Origin: Nitrospira sp.
Lineage (GTDB): Bacteria; Nitrospirota; Nitrospiria; Nitrospirales; Nitrospiraceae
DNA length: 64,000 bases
Direction: 5' to 3'
Assembly (NCBI GenBank): GCA_016715825.1
Contig: JADJXO010000003.1
Coordinates: 310,001-374,000, forward strand
The position numbers were made by a program, and so were the translations under genes. Shown one piece after another: positions 53,523-63,600 of the stretch. Within the stretch, counting starts at the first letter, position 1. The number at the start of each line of letters is the position of its first letter. Below the pieces are notes generated by a model. It did not search any database. It was not told where the DNA came from and saw only the letters and a list, made by a program, of their open reading frames with translations.

Positions 53523-53892
53523 GGACCTGGCTCGCCGCTTCCTTGTTCTGGCCGACCGCGACATTAAAGCATTCCACAAGCTGTCTGGCGATTTGGAAAT
53601 AGACGACGAGGTTGTCGGTTTTCATGCGCAGCAAGCGGTCGAAAAATGTCTCAAGGCGGTGTTGGCCAAGCATTGTGTCGAACTGCGAAAAACTCATGAT
53701 CTACAGCTTCTCCTTGACCTCCTAGCCCAGAATAATCTGCTGAGTCCACCGTTGCGTGATGGAATCGACGCCCTAGGTCCGTTCGCAGTTGAGCTGCGAT
53801 ACGATTTGATGGAAACGGACCCACTTGATCGTGAACAAGCGAGGGCAGTTGTCTTGGCTGTTCGTGACTGGGCAGAGCAGCAGGTCTCATAG
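53509..53892 (+). CDS. HEPN-domain protein, putative toxin
   Basis: 127-residue all-helical HEPN protein. FHAQQAVEKCLKAVLAKHCVELRKTHDLQLLLDLL is the diagnostic core, shown here only as HAQQAVEKCLKAVL and RKTHDL. The RNase motif of toxic HEPN proteins is RX4-6H; here R and H are separated by two residues (RKTH), so ribonuclease activity is doubtful and the pair may be of the non-catalytic class. AAGGAGGGG lies close upstream of the ATG, inside the MNT gene. Confidence 0.8.
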   Translation: MKRPEDLARRFLVLADRDIKAFHKLSGDLEIDDEVVGFHAQQAVEKCLKAVLAKHCVELRKTHDLQLLLDLLAQNNLLSPPLRDGIDALGPFAVELRYDLMETDPLDREQARAVVLAVRDWAEQQVS

Positions 53893-53920
53893 AATCAACT
53901 TCGAGTTGCATTGAAATTTT

Positions 53921-54007
53921 GTGATCGCTGCAAAAAGACCGCCCAAAGAGATTGCCAAGTCGAAACGATCGTATACGGGACAAGTGCTCAAGGAAGCAGG
54001 TGTGTAG
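53921..54007 (+). pseudogene. duplicated, diverged 3' end of uvrA
   Basis: 29 codons align with the end of uvrA (52956-53042). From the codon GCA on, 66 of 78 bases agree by my count, and nearly all changes are third-position or conservative (PPKEIAK-KRSYTGQVLKEAG kept; last residue L to V). The stop and GACTGGCTCC after it also match. There is no upstream uvrA part: the MNT/HEPN pair stands between the two ends. A leftover of homologous DNA from a relative is the simplest reading. Confidence 0.8.
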
Positions 54008-54042
54008 GGGACTGGCTCCGCCACCAGGCGGTGCCTGTCCCC
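54007..54042 (+). repeat. 36-nt palindromic hairpin (REP-like)
   Basis: GGGGACTGGCTCCGCC (54007-54022), loop ACCA, and GGCGGTGCCTGTCCCC (54027-54042) pair over 14 of 16 positions with two T-T mismatches. A degenerate GACTGGCTCC also follows the real uvrA. The form is that of bacterial REP elements; copy number elsewhere is unknown. From 54043 to 54314 I see no other gene. Confidence 0.6.
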
Positions 54043-54314
54043 GTGGGATGGGCGGAAGGGCGAGCATTCCGGGTTCGCCGTGATACGATAAATCTTCGCG
54101 CCACCCTGATTCAGCGCTATTTGGCTGTGCGCCTTGTCGGATGAAATGACACAGAACGGTGCCCAGCACCATTACTGCTTCTGGATGGCAGCCAACGCTA
54201 CGGCGAACCCTCCAAGTTCCTTCATTTCGCCCGCCAGGGAAAGTGAGAAGGGCATGAAAGGGAAACTTGAAGGTTGCTCATATGCCTTCATCAATCAATG
54301 GGTGATGAAGCTAC

Positions 54315-54809
54315 ATGCTTAAAAACAAGGATGTAATTGCTCAGCCTAGCCGTGGTCGGTTTTTCCCTGTTACCATAGCGTGGACAATAAAGACGTTGCA
54401 CGACCTTAAGTTTGCCCCTCCTCCCTACCAAAAGCGATTAGACATCATATTTAGAAATTCGGATAGGACCAGCGCACATGGGCGAGTAGTTGCTGCACTG
54501 CATCCGCCGTATGAGATGGTCATCTATTCAGTTCCTGAAGAGATGAATCAGCAACACGCCAAGACTGTCCTGGATTTGGCAATGCGTGAATTGGCTGAAT
54601 TCGGTACAAATGCAACGCCGTATGACAGACGCTGCATGTCCTTGTCGTATCGGGTGTATCACTCCTCGGAGAGTTGTCTGATCCTCGCGAAGCGAGTTCG
54701 TAAAGGAACGCAAACCAAGTACCGAGGCGACGGCAAGTTTTCAAATGCCTTTAAGCCAAAAGGCATTAAGACAGATGAGCTGATCATTAAGTCTATTAGC
54801 CTCATTTAG
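54315..54809 (+). CDS. hypothetical protein, AT-richer
   Basis: 164-residue protein of unknown family, more AT-rich and with a different residue mix (Lys, Ile, Ser, Tyr) from its neighbours. It has no signal peptide and no obvious domain (IAWTIKTLHDLKFAPPPYQK is the clearest segment). The weak ribosome site leaves the ATG at 54315 uncertain. Its location behind the mobile-looking uvrA remnant fits horizontal origin. Confidence 0.45.
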   Translation: MLKNKDVIAQPSRGRFFPVTIAWTIKTLHDLKFAPPPYQKRLDIIFRNSDRTSAHGRVVAALHPPYEMVIYSVPEEMNQQHAKTVLDLAMRELAEFGTNATPYDRRCMSLSYRVYHSSESCLILAKRVRKGTQTKYRGDGKFSNAFKPKGIKTDELIIKSISLI

Positions 54810-54964
54810 TTCGTAGTTGGAACCACCTGCAGTTTTCTTGAGAGGGCTAAGCCCTTGATTTTCTTGCTGACGATCTCCAACCGATAAATACCATTTCCTT
54901 TCCCGCTGCCTGAATTCAAGCGACAATATGCCAGCAGTTCCTAAAAGACGAAGGAGTCTGTCTC

Positions 54965-55294
54965 ATGCAGACGATCGCGTTGCTGACGATTTCGAACGTG
55001 TTTATGACCATCGCCTGGTACGGCCATCTGAAGTTCAAGGAGGCTCCCCTGTTCACCGTGATTCTGGCGAGTTGGGGGATCGCCTTTATCGAATACTGCT
55101 TCCAGGTACCGGCGAATCGGATTGGTCATGCGCAGTTTAGCGCCGCACAGCTGAAGACGATTCAGGAGGTCATCACGCTGGTCGTCTTCTCGATCTTCTC
55201 CGTTGTGTACCTGAAGGAAGCACTGAAGTGGAACTATGTGGTGGGATTCGCGCTGATCGTAGTGGCCGTCTTTATCATCTTCAAGGAATGGTAG
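54965..55294 (+). CDS. DUF486/DMT-type small membrane protein
   Basis: 109 residues with four hydrophobic helices (IALLTISNVFMTIAWYGHL, LFTVILASWGIAFIEYCF, ITLVVFSIFSVVYL, YVVGFALIVVAVFIIF) and a conserved FQVPANRIGH loop. This is the DUF486 (DMT superfamily) pattern; transport function is not established. AAGGAG precedes the ATG at 54965. Confidence 0.85.
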   Translation: MQTIALLTISNVFMTIAWYGHLKFKEAPLFTVILASWGIAFIEYCFQVPANRIGHAQFSAAQLKTIQEVITLVVFSIFSVVYLKEALKWNYVVGFALIVVAVFIIFKEW

Positions 55295-55415
55295 TGGTCT
55301 CCGTCTAATTGGTCTTGCTGATCAAATCGTTCCAAACCCGCTTGCAGCTCATTCCCTAGCTTATTACAATACCGCCCAATTCACTCCGACCATCCAGCGA
55401 AGGGGGAAAATCGGT

Positions 55416-57950
55416 ATGCCGAAGGCGAAGAAAACAGAGTCTGGAGCACAGGCCGAAAAGGAAACGAAAAAGTCCGCCACACCTGTGAAGGTAACGCCGC
55501 CTACTTCTGAGGATTTTGAAAAGCTCGGCGTCTTCTACATGGGCCGGCCATACGATCTTGCCACGAAGCAGGCCAAGCCGGGATGGCTCCTCTATGACTC
55601 GAAAGATCTGGTGACGCACGCGGTCTGTGTCGGGATGACGGGTAGCGGCAAGACCGGCTTATGTCTCGCTCTTCTCGAAGAAGCGGCGATCGATAACATT
55701 CCAGCCATCATCATCGATCCCAAGGGCGACCTGGGCAATTTGATGCTGACATTTCCAAGCTTGAAGGGTGAAGACTTCCAACCCTGGATCAATGAAGACG
55801 ATGCGCGCAAGAAGGGCTTGTCCTCCGCCGACTATGCCAACGCGCAGGCTGAATTATGGACCAAGGGATTGGCTGGTTGGCAACAAGACGGCGCGCGCAT
55901 ACAGCGGTTCCGCGATGCCGCGGACATCGCTATTTACACGCCCGGCAGCAGCGCCGGGTTGCCGGTGTCGATTTTGAAATCGTTTGCCGCTCCGTCGGCT
56001 GATGTCTTGAAAGATGCGGAGTTGTTGCGCGAGCGTATCAGCACGACGGTCACGAGCCTCCTTGGCCTGCTGGGTATCGAGGCTGACCCGATTCAAAGCC
56101 GCGAGCACATCCTCCTCTCCACGATTTTCGACCAGACCTGGAAGAAAGAAGAAGATCTGGATTTGGCCGCGCTGATCCATGCGATTCAATCGCCTCCTGT
56201 GTCCAAGATCGGGGTCATGGACGTCGATTCCTTCTTCCCGTCGAAAGAACGTTTTGCACTGGCGATGAAACTGAATAACCTCCTCGCTGCGCCGGGATTT
56301 CAGGCCTGGCTCGAAGGGGAAGCGCTGGATATTCAGTCCATCATGTACACGCCCTCAGGCAAGCCTCGCTTGGCTATTTTCTCGATCGCTCATCTGAACG
56401 ATGCCGAGCGGATGTTTTTCGTGACACTGCTGCTGAGTCAGATGGTCGGGTGGATGAGGGCGCAATCGGGCACAACCAGCTTGCGGGCGCTCCTCTACAT
56501 GGATGAGATCTTTGGGTATTTCCCACCGGTTTCCAATCCGCCGTCGAAATTGCCACTGCTGACCTTACTGAAGCAGGCGCGTGCCTTTGGTCTTGGGGTC
56601 GTGCTTGCCACACAGAATCCCGTCGATCTTGATTACAAGGGGCTGGCCAACACCGGCACCTGGTTCATCGGTCGGTTGCAGACCGAGCGAGATAAAGCCC
56701 GTGTATTGGAAGGCCTGGAAGGGGCTTCGAGCAGCGCAGGGAAGAAGTTTGATCGGGGTCAGATGGAGCAAACCCTGGCCGGACTCGGGAATCGCATTTT
56801 TCTCATGAATAACGTCCATGAGGACGAACCGGTGGTGTTCGAGACCCGTTGGTGTCTGTCATATCTCCGCGGGCCGCTCACGCGGACGCAGATCAAGACC
56901 CTGATGGATCCAGTGAAGCATGAAACGTCAAACGTGACACGTGAAACGTCCGAGTCAAAGTCGTCGGCTTCGAACGCGTCACACCTCACGCCTCACGCGT
57001 CACGTCCCATGCTGCCTCCCGATGTGCCACAGCACTTTGTACCGCTTCGGAGTACGAAACCGGAAGGGAGTGCGCTGGTATACGTACCGATGCTGCTTGG
57101 GTCGTCACAGATCCGGTTTTCAGATTCGAAGAGCGGCATTGACACGACTCAGGAGGTGACCGTCGTCGCTCCCATGGTAGATGGTCCCGTGGTGGTCGAT
57201 TGGGATAAAGCCGATTCGGCGGGCTTGTCCGTGGATGATCTGGAACAAGATCCCGGAAAAGGCGCCCAGTTTCTTGCGTTACCGACAAGTGCCGGTAAGC
57301 TGAAGAGTTACACCGATTGGAGCAAGGACTTTGGCGGATGGCTCTACAGGACGCAGAAGGTGGAAGTATTCAAGAGCCCCAGTACTAAAGAAGTGTCCAG
57401 TCTTGGTGAGTCTGAGCGTGATTTCCGTGTGCGATTGCAGCAGGTTGGGCGTGAAACTCGCGATAAAGCCGTGGAAGAACTCCGCCAGAAGTATGCCTCG
57501 AAGATAGCGACGCTTGAAGAACGCATCAGGCGGGCCGAATTGGCAAAGGAAAAACAGCAGACCGAATCACACGCCAGTCAGGTACAGGCGGCGATTTCCG
57601 TCGGAGCCTCCATCCTTGGGGCCTTTATGGGACGAAAGACGATCAGTGCCTCGAACATCGGTCGGGCAACGACTGCGGTTCGGAGTGCCGGTCGGGTTAT
57701 GAAGGAGTCGAAAGATGTCGGCGTGGCGGAAGAGAATCTGGCCGCTCTTCAACAGCAGCTGGCCGATCTTGAAGCGCAGTTCAAATCAGAGAGTGACGCC
57801 CTGGCGGCAGCGACCGATCCTCTGAACGAAAAGCTCGACATGATTTCAATCAAACCTACAAAGGCCAACATTGCTGTGAAGCTTGTGGCTCTCGCCTGGA
57901 TGCCTCATTGGCGGGACGGGAATGGGCAACTTGCCGCCGGGTGGACGTAA
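55416..57950 (+). CDS. HerA/FtsK-like ATPase with coiled-coil tail
   Basis: 844-residue ATP-binding protein of the HerA/DUF87 kind. After a short polar leader it has Walker A GMTGSGKTGL (residues ~72-81), Walker B LLYMDEIFGYFP and the sensor-type FGLGVVLATQNPVDLDYKG. The C-terminal part has a charged coiled coil (EERIRRAELAKEKQQ), then a glycine-rich helix (AISVGASILGAFMGRK) and a second coil. Residues ~505-530, between KHETSNVT and SRPMLP, come from a repeat-like DNA segment. Likely role: DNA translocation or membrane-linked motor; partner unknown. Confidence 0.82.
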   Translation: MPKAKKTESGAQAEKETKKSATPVKVTPPTSEDFEKLGVFYMGRPYDLATKQAKPGWLLYDSKDLVTHAVCVGMTGSGKTGLCLALLEEAAIDNIPAIIIDPKGDLGNLMLTFPSLKGEDFQPWINEDDARKKGLSSADYANAQAELWTKGLAGWQQDGARIQRFRDAADIAIYTPGSSAGLPVSILKSFAAPSADVLKDAELLRERISTTVTSLLGLLGIEADPIQSREHILLSTIFDQTWKKEEDLDLAALIHAIQSPPVSKIGVMDVDSFFPSKERFALAMKLNNLLAAPGFQAWLEGEALDIQSIMYTPSGKPRLAIFSIAHLNDAERMFFVTLLLSQMVGWMRAQSGTTSLRALLYMDEIFGYFPPVSNPPSKLPLLTLLKQARAFGLGVVLATQNPVDLDYKGLANTGTWFIGRLQTERDKARVLEGLEGASSSAGKKFDRGQMEQTLAGLGNRIFLMNNVHEDEPVVFETRWCLSYLRGPLTRTQIKTLMDPVKHETSNVTRETSESKSSASNASHLTPHASRPMLPPDVPQHFVPLRSTKPEGSALVYVPMLLGSSQIRFSDSKSGIDTTQEVTVVAPMVDGPVVVDWDKADSAGLSVDDLEQDPGKGAQFLALPTSAGKLKSYTDWSKDFGGWLYRTQKVEVFKSPSTKEVSSLGESERDFRVRLQQVGRETRDKAVEELRQKYASKIATLEERIRRAELAKEKQQTESHASQVQAAISVGASILGAFMGRKTISASNIGRATTAVRSAGRVMKESKDVGVAEENLAALQQQLADLEAQFKSESDALAAATDPLNEKLDMISIKPTKANIAVKLVALAWMPHWRDGNGQLAAGWT
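56919..57004 (+). repeat. short-motif repeat inside the HerA-like gene
   Basis: ATGAAACGTCAAACGTGAC-like units at 56919-56950 and CGTCACACCTCACGCCTCACG-like units at 56976-57004 are built from ACGTGA/CACGTC-type words and are roughly reverse-complementary. It stays in frame and adds a Ser/Thr/His-rich stretch to the protein. Confidence 0.5.
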
Positions 57951-58129
57951 GACAAGGCGGCGTATGATCAGGTGTTTTCGTTGAGTGTCAGCTCGGTGTC
58001 CTCGGCGTAGTTGTGTCTCGCCCTCCTCAAAGTCTTCACGGATTTCCTATCAAGTTTCGTCACCTAAGTGCCGAAAAAGTAACGACTTGGTTTGTGTGCC
58101 ATTCGGCTTTCGAGCGGCATAACCGACGT

Positions 58130-59512
58130 ATGACTTCGGATCTCTCACCACAGCCCATCGTGCGGACGCCGTTCAACTGGGCCAGAGGCCTGTGGGAGGC
58201 GTTACCCAAAGGGCTTTCTCTGGAGGGTGAAGAGTGGGCGCGCCGACATCGTGGGATTGTGTGGCTTCTCTGGGTCCATGCGGTGGGGGTTCCACTCTTC
58301 GGTGTGGCGGTAGGGCGGTATGTCTTCCTCGGTCTGATCGGAGGGGGCGTTCTCCTGGGCCTTGCTGGACTGGCCGCAAGCCAGGTGTTACCTCATCGAG
58401 CACGCGCTGCCGTGGCCACAGTGGGGTTGATCTCTGCCTCGACGCTACTGGTGCATCTGTCCGGCGGCTTTATTGAGGCGCATTTTCATTTTTTTGTCAT
58501 GATGGTCGTGATCGTTTTGTACCAGGATTGGATGCCCTTTGTCTTAGCTCTTATGGCCGTCGTCGTAGACCACGGCGTGATCGGCACCTTGGCTCCAACG
58601 ATGGTCTACAACCATGCTGCGGCGCAGCACCATCCATGGAATTGGGCGCTCATTCACGGGGGATTCATCCTGGCCGAGTCAGCCGCGCTACTCATCTATT
58701 GGCGTATGAATGAAACCGTACAGGGGGAACTGTCTCGAGAGAAGGAGAGAGCTGAGGCCGCCAGCCGAACGAAATCGCAATTCCTAGCCAATATGAGCCA
58801 TGAGATCCGGACGCCGATGAACGGGGTGTTGGGCATGGCGGAGTTGCTCTTGTTGACGAATCTCACCGACAAGCAACGACGCCAGGTAGAACAGATTCGC
58901 GGGTCAGGCACTCAACTACTGCACGTTATCAACGATATCTTGGATTTCTCGAAGATCGAAGCGGGGAAGATCGTACTGGAGCACAGCCCGTTCGATGTGG
59001 CCTCCGTGATTTCCGAGACCGTGACGTTCTTCGGGCAATCTGCCCGTGCAAAGGGGCTGACGCTTTCTTGCACGGTTGATCACGATGTACGCACCAAAGT
59101 GGTGGGAGATGCCCACCGGCTGCGCCAGGTGCTGAACAATCTCATCGGGAACGCGATCAAATTCACTGCGTCAGGAGCCGTTTCCGTTACGGTGCGATCG
59201 GTGGCCGGAGTGGTCGGTGGGTTCGAGATCGCGGTGGAAGATACCGGAATTGGTATCTCAGACGAGACCCAAGCGGTGCTTTTCAAAGAGTTCTCTCAAG
59301 CCGACAGTTCGACGACTCGGAAGTACGGGGGGACTGGTCTTGGACTGGCCATCTGCAAACGATTGGTTGAAATGATGCAAGGGACGATTAGAGTCGACGG
59401 ACGGTGCGGAGGCGGGGCGCGGTTCTCGTTTACGGTCCGGTTCACTGAGCAGGTCGGAGCTGGCGTGACATCCAGTAGGATGGCTGGCCATGAGGATCAA
59501 GAGGCCGCCTAG
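58130..59512 (+). CDS. membrane histidine kinase
   Basis: 460 residues from the ATG at 58130. N-terminal half: six or so membrane helices, including a histidine-rich one (GGFIEAHFHFFVMMVVIVLY) and later NHAAAQHHPWNWALIH. Then a short coiled coil and the kinase: H box SHEIRTPMNGVLGMAE, N box LIGNAIKFT, G1 DTGIGISD and G2 GGTGLGLAIC. No receiver domain, so it must phosphorylate a separate partner, perhaps the response regulator at 63905. The long frame to 58013 is less likely. 57951-58129 has no gene. Confidence 0.85.
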   Translation: MTSDLSPQPIVRTPFNWARGLWEALPKGLSLEGEEWARRHRGIVWLLWVHAVGVPLFGVAVGRYVFLGLIGGGVLLGLAGLAASQVLPHRARAAVATVGLISASTLLVHLSGGFIEAHFHFFVMMVVIVLYQDWMPFVLALMAVVVDHGVIGTLAPTMVYNHAAAQHHPWNWALIHGGFILAESAALLIYWRMNETVQGELSREKERAEAASRTKSQFLANMSHEIRTPMNGVLGMAELLLLTNLTDKQRRQVEQIRGSGTQLLHVINDILDFSKIEAGKIVLEHSPFDVASVISETVTFFGQSARAKGLTLSCTVDHDVRTKVVGDAHRLRQVLNNLIGNAIKFTASGAVSVTVRSVAGVVGGFEIAVEDTGIGISDETQAVLFKEFSQADSSTTRKYGGTGLGLAICKRLVEMMQGTIRVDGRCGGGARFSFTVRFTEQVGAGVTSSRMAGHEDQEAA

Positions 59513-59537
59513 TTTGAAATCATAAGGAGGACACATC

Positions 59538-60680
59538 ATGGAGCTTCACACACTTGGCCATGATCATAGGAAGGGGTGGTCGGTAAAGAGCCGGCCACGG
59601 ATCGACTCACGCCAGACGTTAGTCGTTGTGTTTGGGTCTACCAGCTTGCTCGATGCTTCAGGGCCGATCAACGAGTTGCTGGAGGAGTACAGCGAGTCCG
59701 TGGTTGTCGGCTGTTCCACGGCTGGAGAAATTTTGGGGACCCAGATCTTTGACGAAAGTCTCAGCGCGGCGATCGCCAAATTTGAGCATACGAATCTCCG
59801 GGTAGCCAGTGCTCCGGTACAGTCGGTGGACAATTCCTTCCAGGCCGGGCAGGAGATTGCCCAACAGCTGAATGATTCAACCTTACGTGGCATCCTCGTG
59901 CTGTCAGACGGCCTCAGTGTGAACGGGAGTGAGTTGGTGCGAGGCTTGAATTCGACCGTGCTCCCTTCTGTTATCGTCACGGGTGGTTTGGCCGGTGATG
60001 GCAATCGATTTCAGCGGACGTGGGTCTTGCAGGATCGACGTCCTCAACCGGGGTTTGTGACGGCGGTGGGGTTCTATGGGAACCATGTGCGGATCGGCCA
60101 CGGATCCAAAGGGGGATGGGATCTATTCGGACCTGAACGACGCGTCACGAAGTCCAAGGGAAACATCCTCTTGGAGCTTGATGGTCGTCCTGCCCTTCAA
60201 TTGTACAAAGAGTATCTCGGTGAGCGAGCTGCCGGCTTACCCGCTACCGGCCTCTTGTTCCCTCTTGCGTTGCGAGCCAACCAATCAGATTCCAAGAGCC
60301 TTGTCAGGACGATTCTCGCTGTGAATGAGGAAGACCAATCCCTCACTTTCGCAGGTGATATCCAGGAAGGCGCGTTGGCGCAGCTGATGAAGGCCAACTT
60401 CGATCGATTGGTACAGGGTGCGTCAGAAGCGGCCACGACGACCAAGCTCTCGGCCGATGACGATTCCTGTACCCTTGCCATTGCGATCAGCTGCGTCGGA
60501 CGTCGACTCGTCCTCGGGGAGCGGACGGAAGAAGAGACGGAAGCCACGCTGGAGGTGCTCCCGAAGCGAACCCAACAAATTGGATTCTACTCGTACGGGG
60601 AAATTTCACCCTATGCCACCGGCGCCTGTGACCTCCACAACCAGACGATGACGCTCACGACACTGAGTGAGGCGGCGTGA
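59538..60680 (+). CDS. FIST sensory-domain protein
   Basis: 380-residue stand-alone FIST protein: N-terminal domain with GCSTAGEILG (residues ~56-65) and C-terminal FIST_C domain ending FYSYGEISP. FIST domains are proposed small-molecule (amino acid-like) sensors that usually accompany two-component systems. AAGGAGG precedes the ATG. It lies between two kinase genes, 25 bp after one and 6 bp before the other, so it most likely feeds one of them. Confidence 0.88.
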   Translation: MELHTLGHDHRKGWSVKSRPRIDSRQTLVVVFGSTSLLDASGPINELLEEYSESVVVGCSTAGEILGTQIFDESLSAAIAKFEHTNLRVASAPVQSVDNSFQAGQEIAQQLNDSTLRGILVLSDGLSVNGSELVRGLNSTVLPSVIVTGGLAGDGNRFQRTWVLQDRRPQPGFVTAVGFYGNHVRIGHGSKGGWDLFGPERRVTKSKGNILLELDGRPALQLYKEYLGERAAGLPATGLLFPLALRANQSDSKSLVRTILAVNEEDQSLTFAGDIQEGALAQLMKANFDRLVQGASEAATTTKLSADDDSCTLAIAISCVGRRLVLGERTEEETEATLEVLPKRTQQIGFYSYGEISPYATGACDLHNQTMTLTTLSEAA

Positions 60681-60686
60681 TTGCCC

Positions 60687-63600
60687 ATGCATCCTCTGCT
60701 GGCAAGACAGCTGAAGCGGGTAGGTCTCGATCAGGATCACCCACCACCGACACCGGAGGTCTGGGGTGAAATCCTGGAACGAATCAGCCAAAGCTATGTG
60801 GAAGCGGATCAGGGGCACGCGCTGTTGGAACGATCGCTTGCCCTTTCATCGGAGGAGATGCGAAACCTCTATGCGCAGCTTAAGCAGACCAGCGAGACCC
60901 AACTGGCTCAGGAGCGAAACAAGCTCCAGGCGGTCCTGCAGGCCATGGGAGACGGCCTCTGCGTCGTGGATGCGGCGTGGAAGATCCAGATGGTCAATCA
61001 TCAAGCAGAAGTCCTATTCGGAAAGACTGCGTCGATACTTGTCGAGAGCCCTGTGTACCGAATGATTTCACCGGGTCCGGAGGAGTACCGAGAAGACTGT
61101 CTGATTACCGACAGCACCTTACCGCCTCTGGCCTCGGGTGAACCCTACCGGACAGAGGATGGTCTCTTGGTGACGGGAGACGGGCAGCTTGTCGCGATTG
61201 CGCTGGTCGTGACCCCGATGCTCTTGGATGGGGTTGTCATGGGGGCCGTCCTCGTATTCCGGGATATCACTCGTCAGAAACAGATTGAACGAGAGCGCCA
61301 ACAGACCGAAGGGGTTCTTCGGCGAATTCAATCGGGATTATCCGAGTTGGCCAAGAGCCCGCAAATTTACGGCGGGAACTTACAAGACGCGTTTCGAACG
61401 ATTACGCGGGTGGCGGCCGAATGTCTTCATTCGGAACGAGTCAGTATCTGGTTTTTTACCGGGGATCGATCGGCGATCCAATGTGCCGATCTGTATCAGC
61501 TCACCACGCGTGCGCATACTCAGGGTGCGGTGTTGAGTGCCATCGAGTATCCGAAATACTTTCAGGAACTTGACACCGAACGAATCGTGGCGGCTCATGA
61601 GGCCCAACGAGATTCGAGGACCGCTGAATTCACCACGAACTACCTGACTCCTCTCGGGATCACGTCTATGCTTGATGTTCCGATCCGGTCCGAGGGCAAG
61701 ATGGTCGGAGTGATTTGCCATGAGCATATCGGCCCCATGCGATGCTGGACGTTAGAAGAACAACATTTCGCGGCCTCCGTCGCGAATACGGTGGCCTTAG
61801 CCATGGAAGCTGCGGATCGACGAAGGGTGGAACAAGCGCTGCGGACCAGTGAAGGGCGTCTCACGACGACCGTGCAGAGCACCAACATCGGAATCTGGGA
61901 CTGGGATCTCACTTCGAACGAGGTCTATCTCTCACCGGAATGGAAGCGCCAACTGGGGTATGACGAGGATGAACTCGACAATACGTTTCAAGAGTGGGAG
62001 CGACGGATTCATCCCCATGATCATGATCGAGCAATGGGTACGATCGAGAGTTATCTGAGTGGACGCACGTCTGGGCTGGAGATCGAGCATCGCCTTCAGC
62101 ACAAGGACGGCTCCTACCGGTGGATTCTTGCTCGCGGCACCATGATCAAGAACGAGGCGGATTTATCATCTCGTATCATGGGAATCCATCTCGATGTGAC
62201 GGATCGTAAGGTCGGGGAGGAACAGCTCCGTCTGGCAAAAGACGCCGCCGAAGCCGCCAGCTTAGCCAAGAGCCAATTCCTGGCAAATATGAGCCATGAG
62301 ATCCGTACCCCCATGAACGGAGTGCTGGGTATGGCGGAACTCCTCCTCCGATGCACGCTTGACGACAAGGAACGGCACCTGGTCGAGTCGATCCAACGTT
62401 CCGGCACGGCGCTGCTCTCCATTATCAACGACATCTTAGACTTCTCGAAAATTGAGGCCGGGAAGCTGCAGTTGGAGAGGATTCCGTTCGATGTACGGAG
62501 AACGATTCAGGAGGCTATCGACCTGTCAGGGCCTATTGCCCAGAGGAAGCAACTGAAGCTCTCCTTGCATATGGATCCTGATATTCCTACCTATTTACTT
62601 GGGGATCCGACTCGCTTGGGGCAGGTGCTTGTCAATCTGGTCGGGAATGCGGTCAAATTTACCGACCGAGGATCCGTCGAAGTATCGGTGACGAGCGAGA
62701 ACCTGAGCGACCAGCAGCATGGATTGTCAGTCACCGTACGGGATACAGGGATCGGTCTCACTTCAGCCGTGCAAACCCACATCTTTGACGCGTTTTCCCA
62801 AGCCGATGGGTCGACGACACGGAAGTACGGAGGAACCGGCTTAGGGCTGGCCATTGTCAAACAACTCGTGACGCTGATGGGGGGGGGCATCGAACTGGAG
62901 AGCCGTGTAGGTGAAGGTTCGACATTCCGGTTCACTGCGCTCTTTACACGATGCGAACTTGCCCAGCACCCTGTCACGGTTTCGGAAGTCTCGACCACCG
63001 TCCGATCGGTACCGACCGATCTGCACGCGCAGCCTCAGAAGGAGCTGCACATTCTGTTGGTGGAGGACAATCCCGTCAATCGCGAAGTCGCCTCCGGCAT
63101 GCTCGAGACGTTCGCATGCCGGATCGATATTGCTGAAAACGGAAGAGAAGCGCTGGCCGCGACGGAGACGAAGAAATACGATCTTGTTTTTATGGATTGC
63201 CAGATGCCTGAAATGGATGGCCTCACGGCAACTCGGTTGATCCGGGAACGTGAAGCCAAAGAGGCGCCCGCGGCTCGTGTCCCCCGGGTGCCGATTGTGG
63301 CGTTGACGGCGCATGCGATGCAGGGAGATCGAGAACTCTGTCTCGCCGCCGGTATGGATGATTATCTTACAAAACCATTCACGTTGACTCAGCTTGAAGA
63401 TGTGTTGGTTCGATGGATTTCTGACAACAATACGAAGCAGACTCCTCGCGTGGCATCTGGGACGCCAGACGCTCTCGTCACCGGTGGCCAGGGGCCGACC
63501 GCTGCTGGGGGAGGAGGGCAGCGGTCTGATCCCATGGCTGACACTGCAATCCTTGATCAATCGGCCCTGGCCGCCATCCGCGTTCTGCAGCGCCCGGGTC

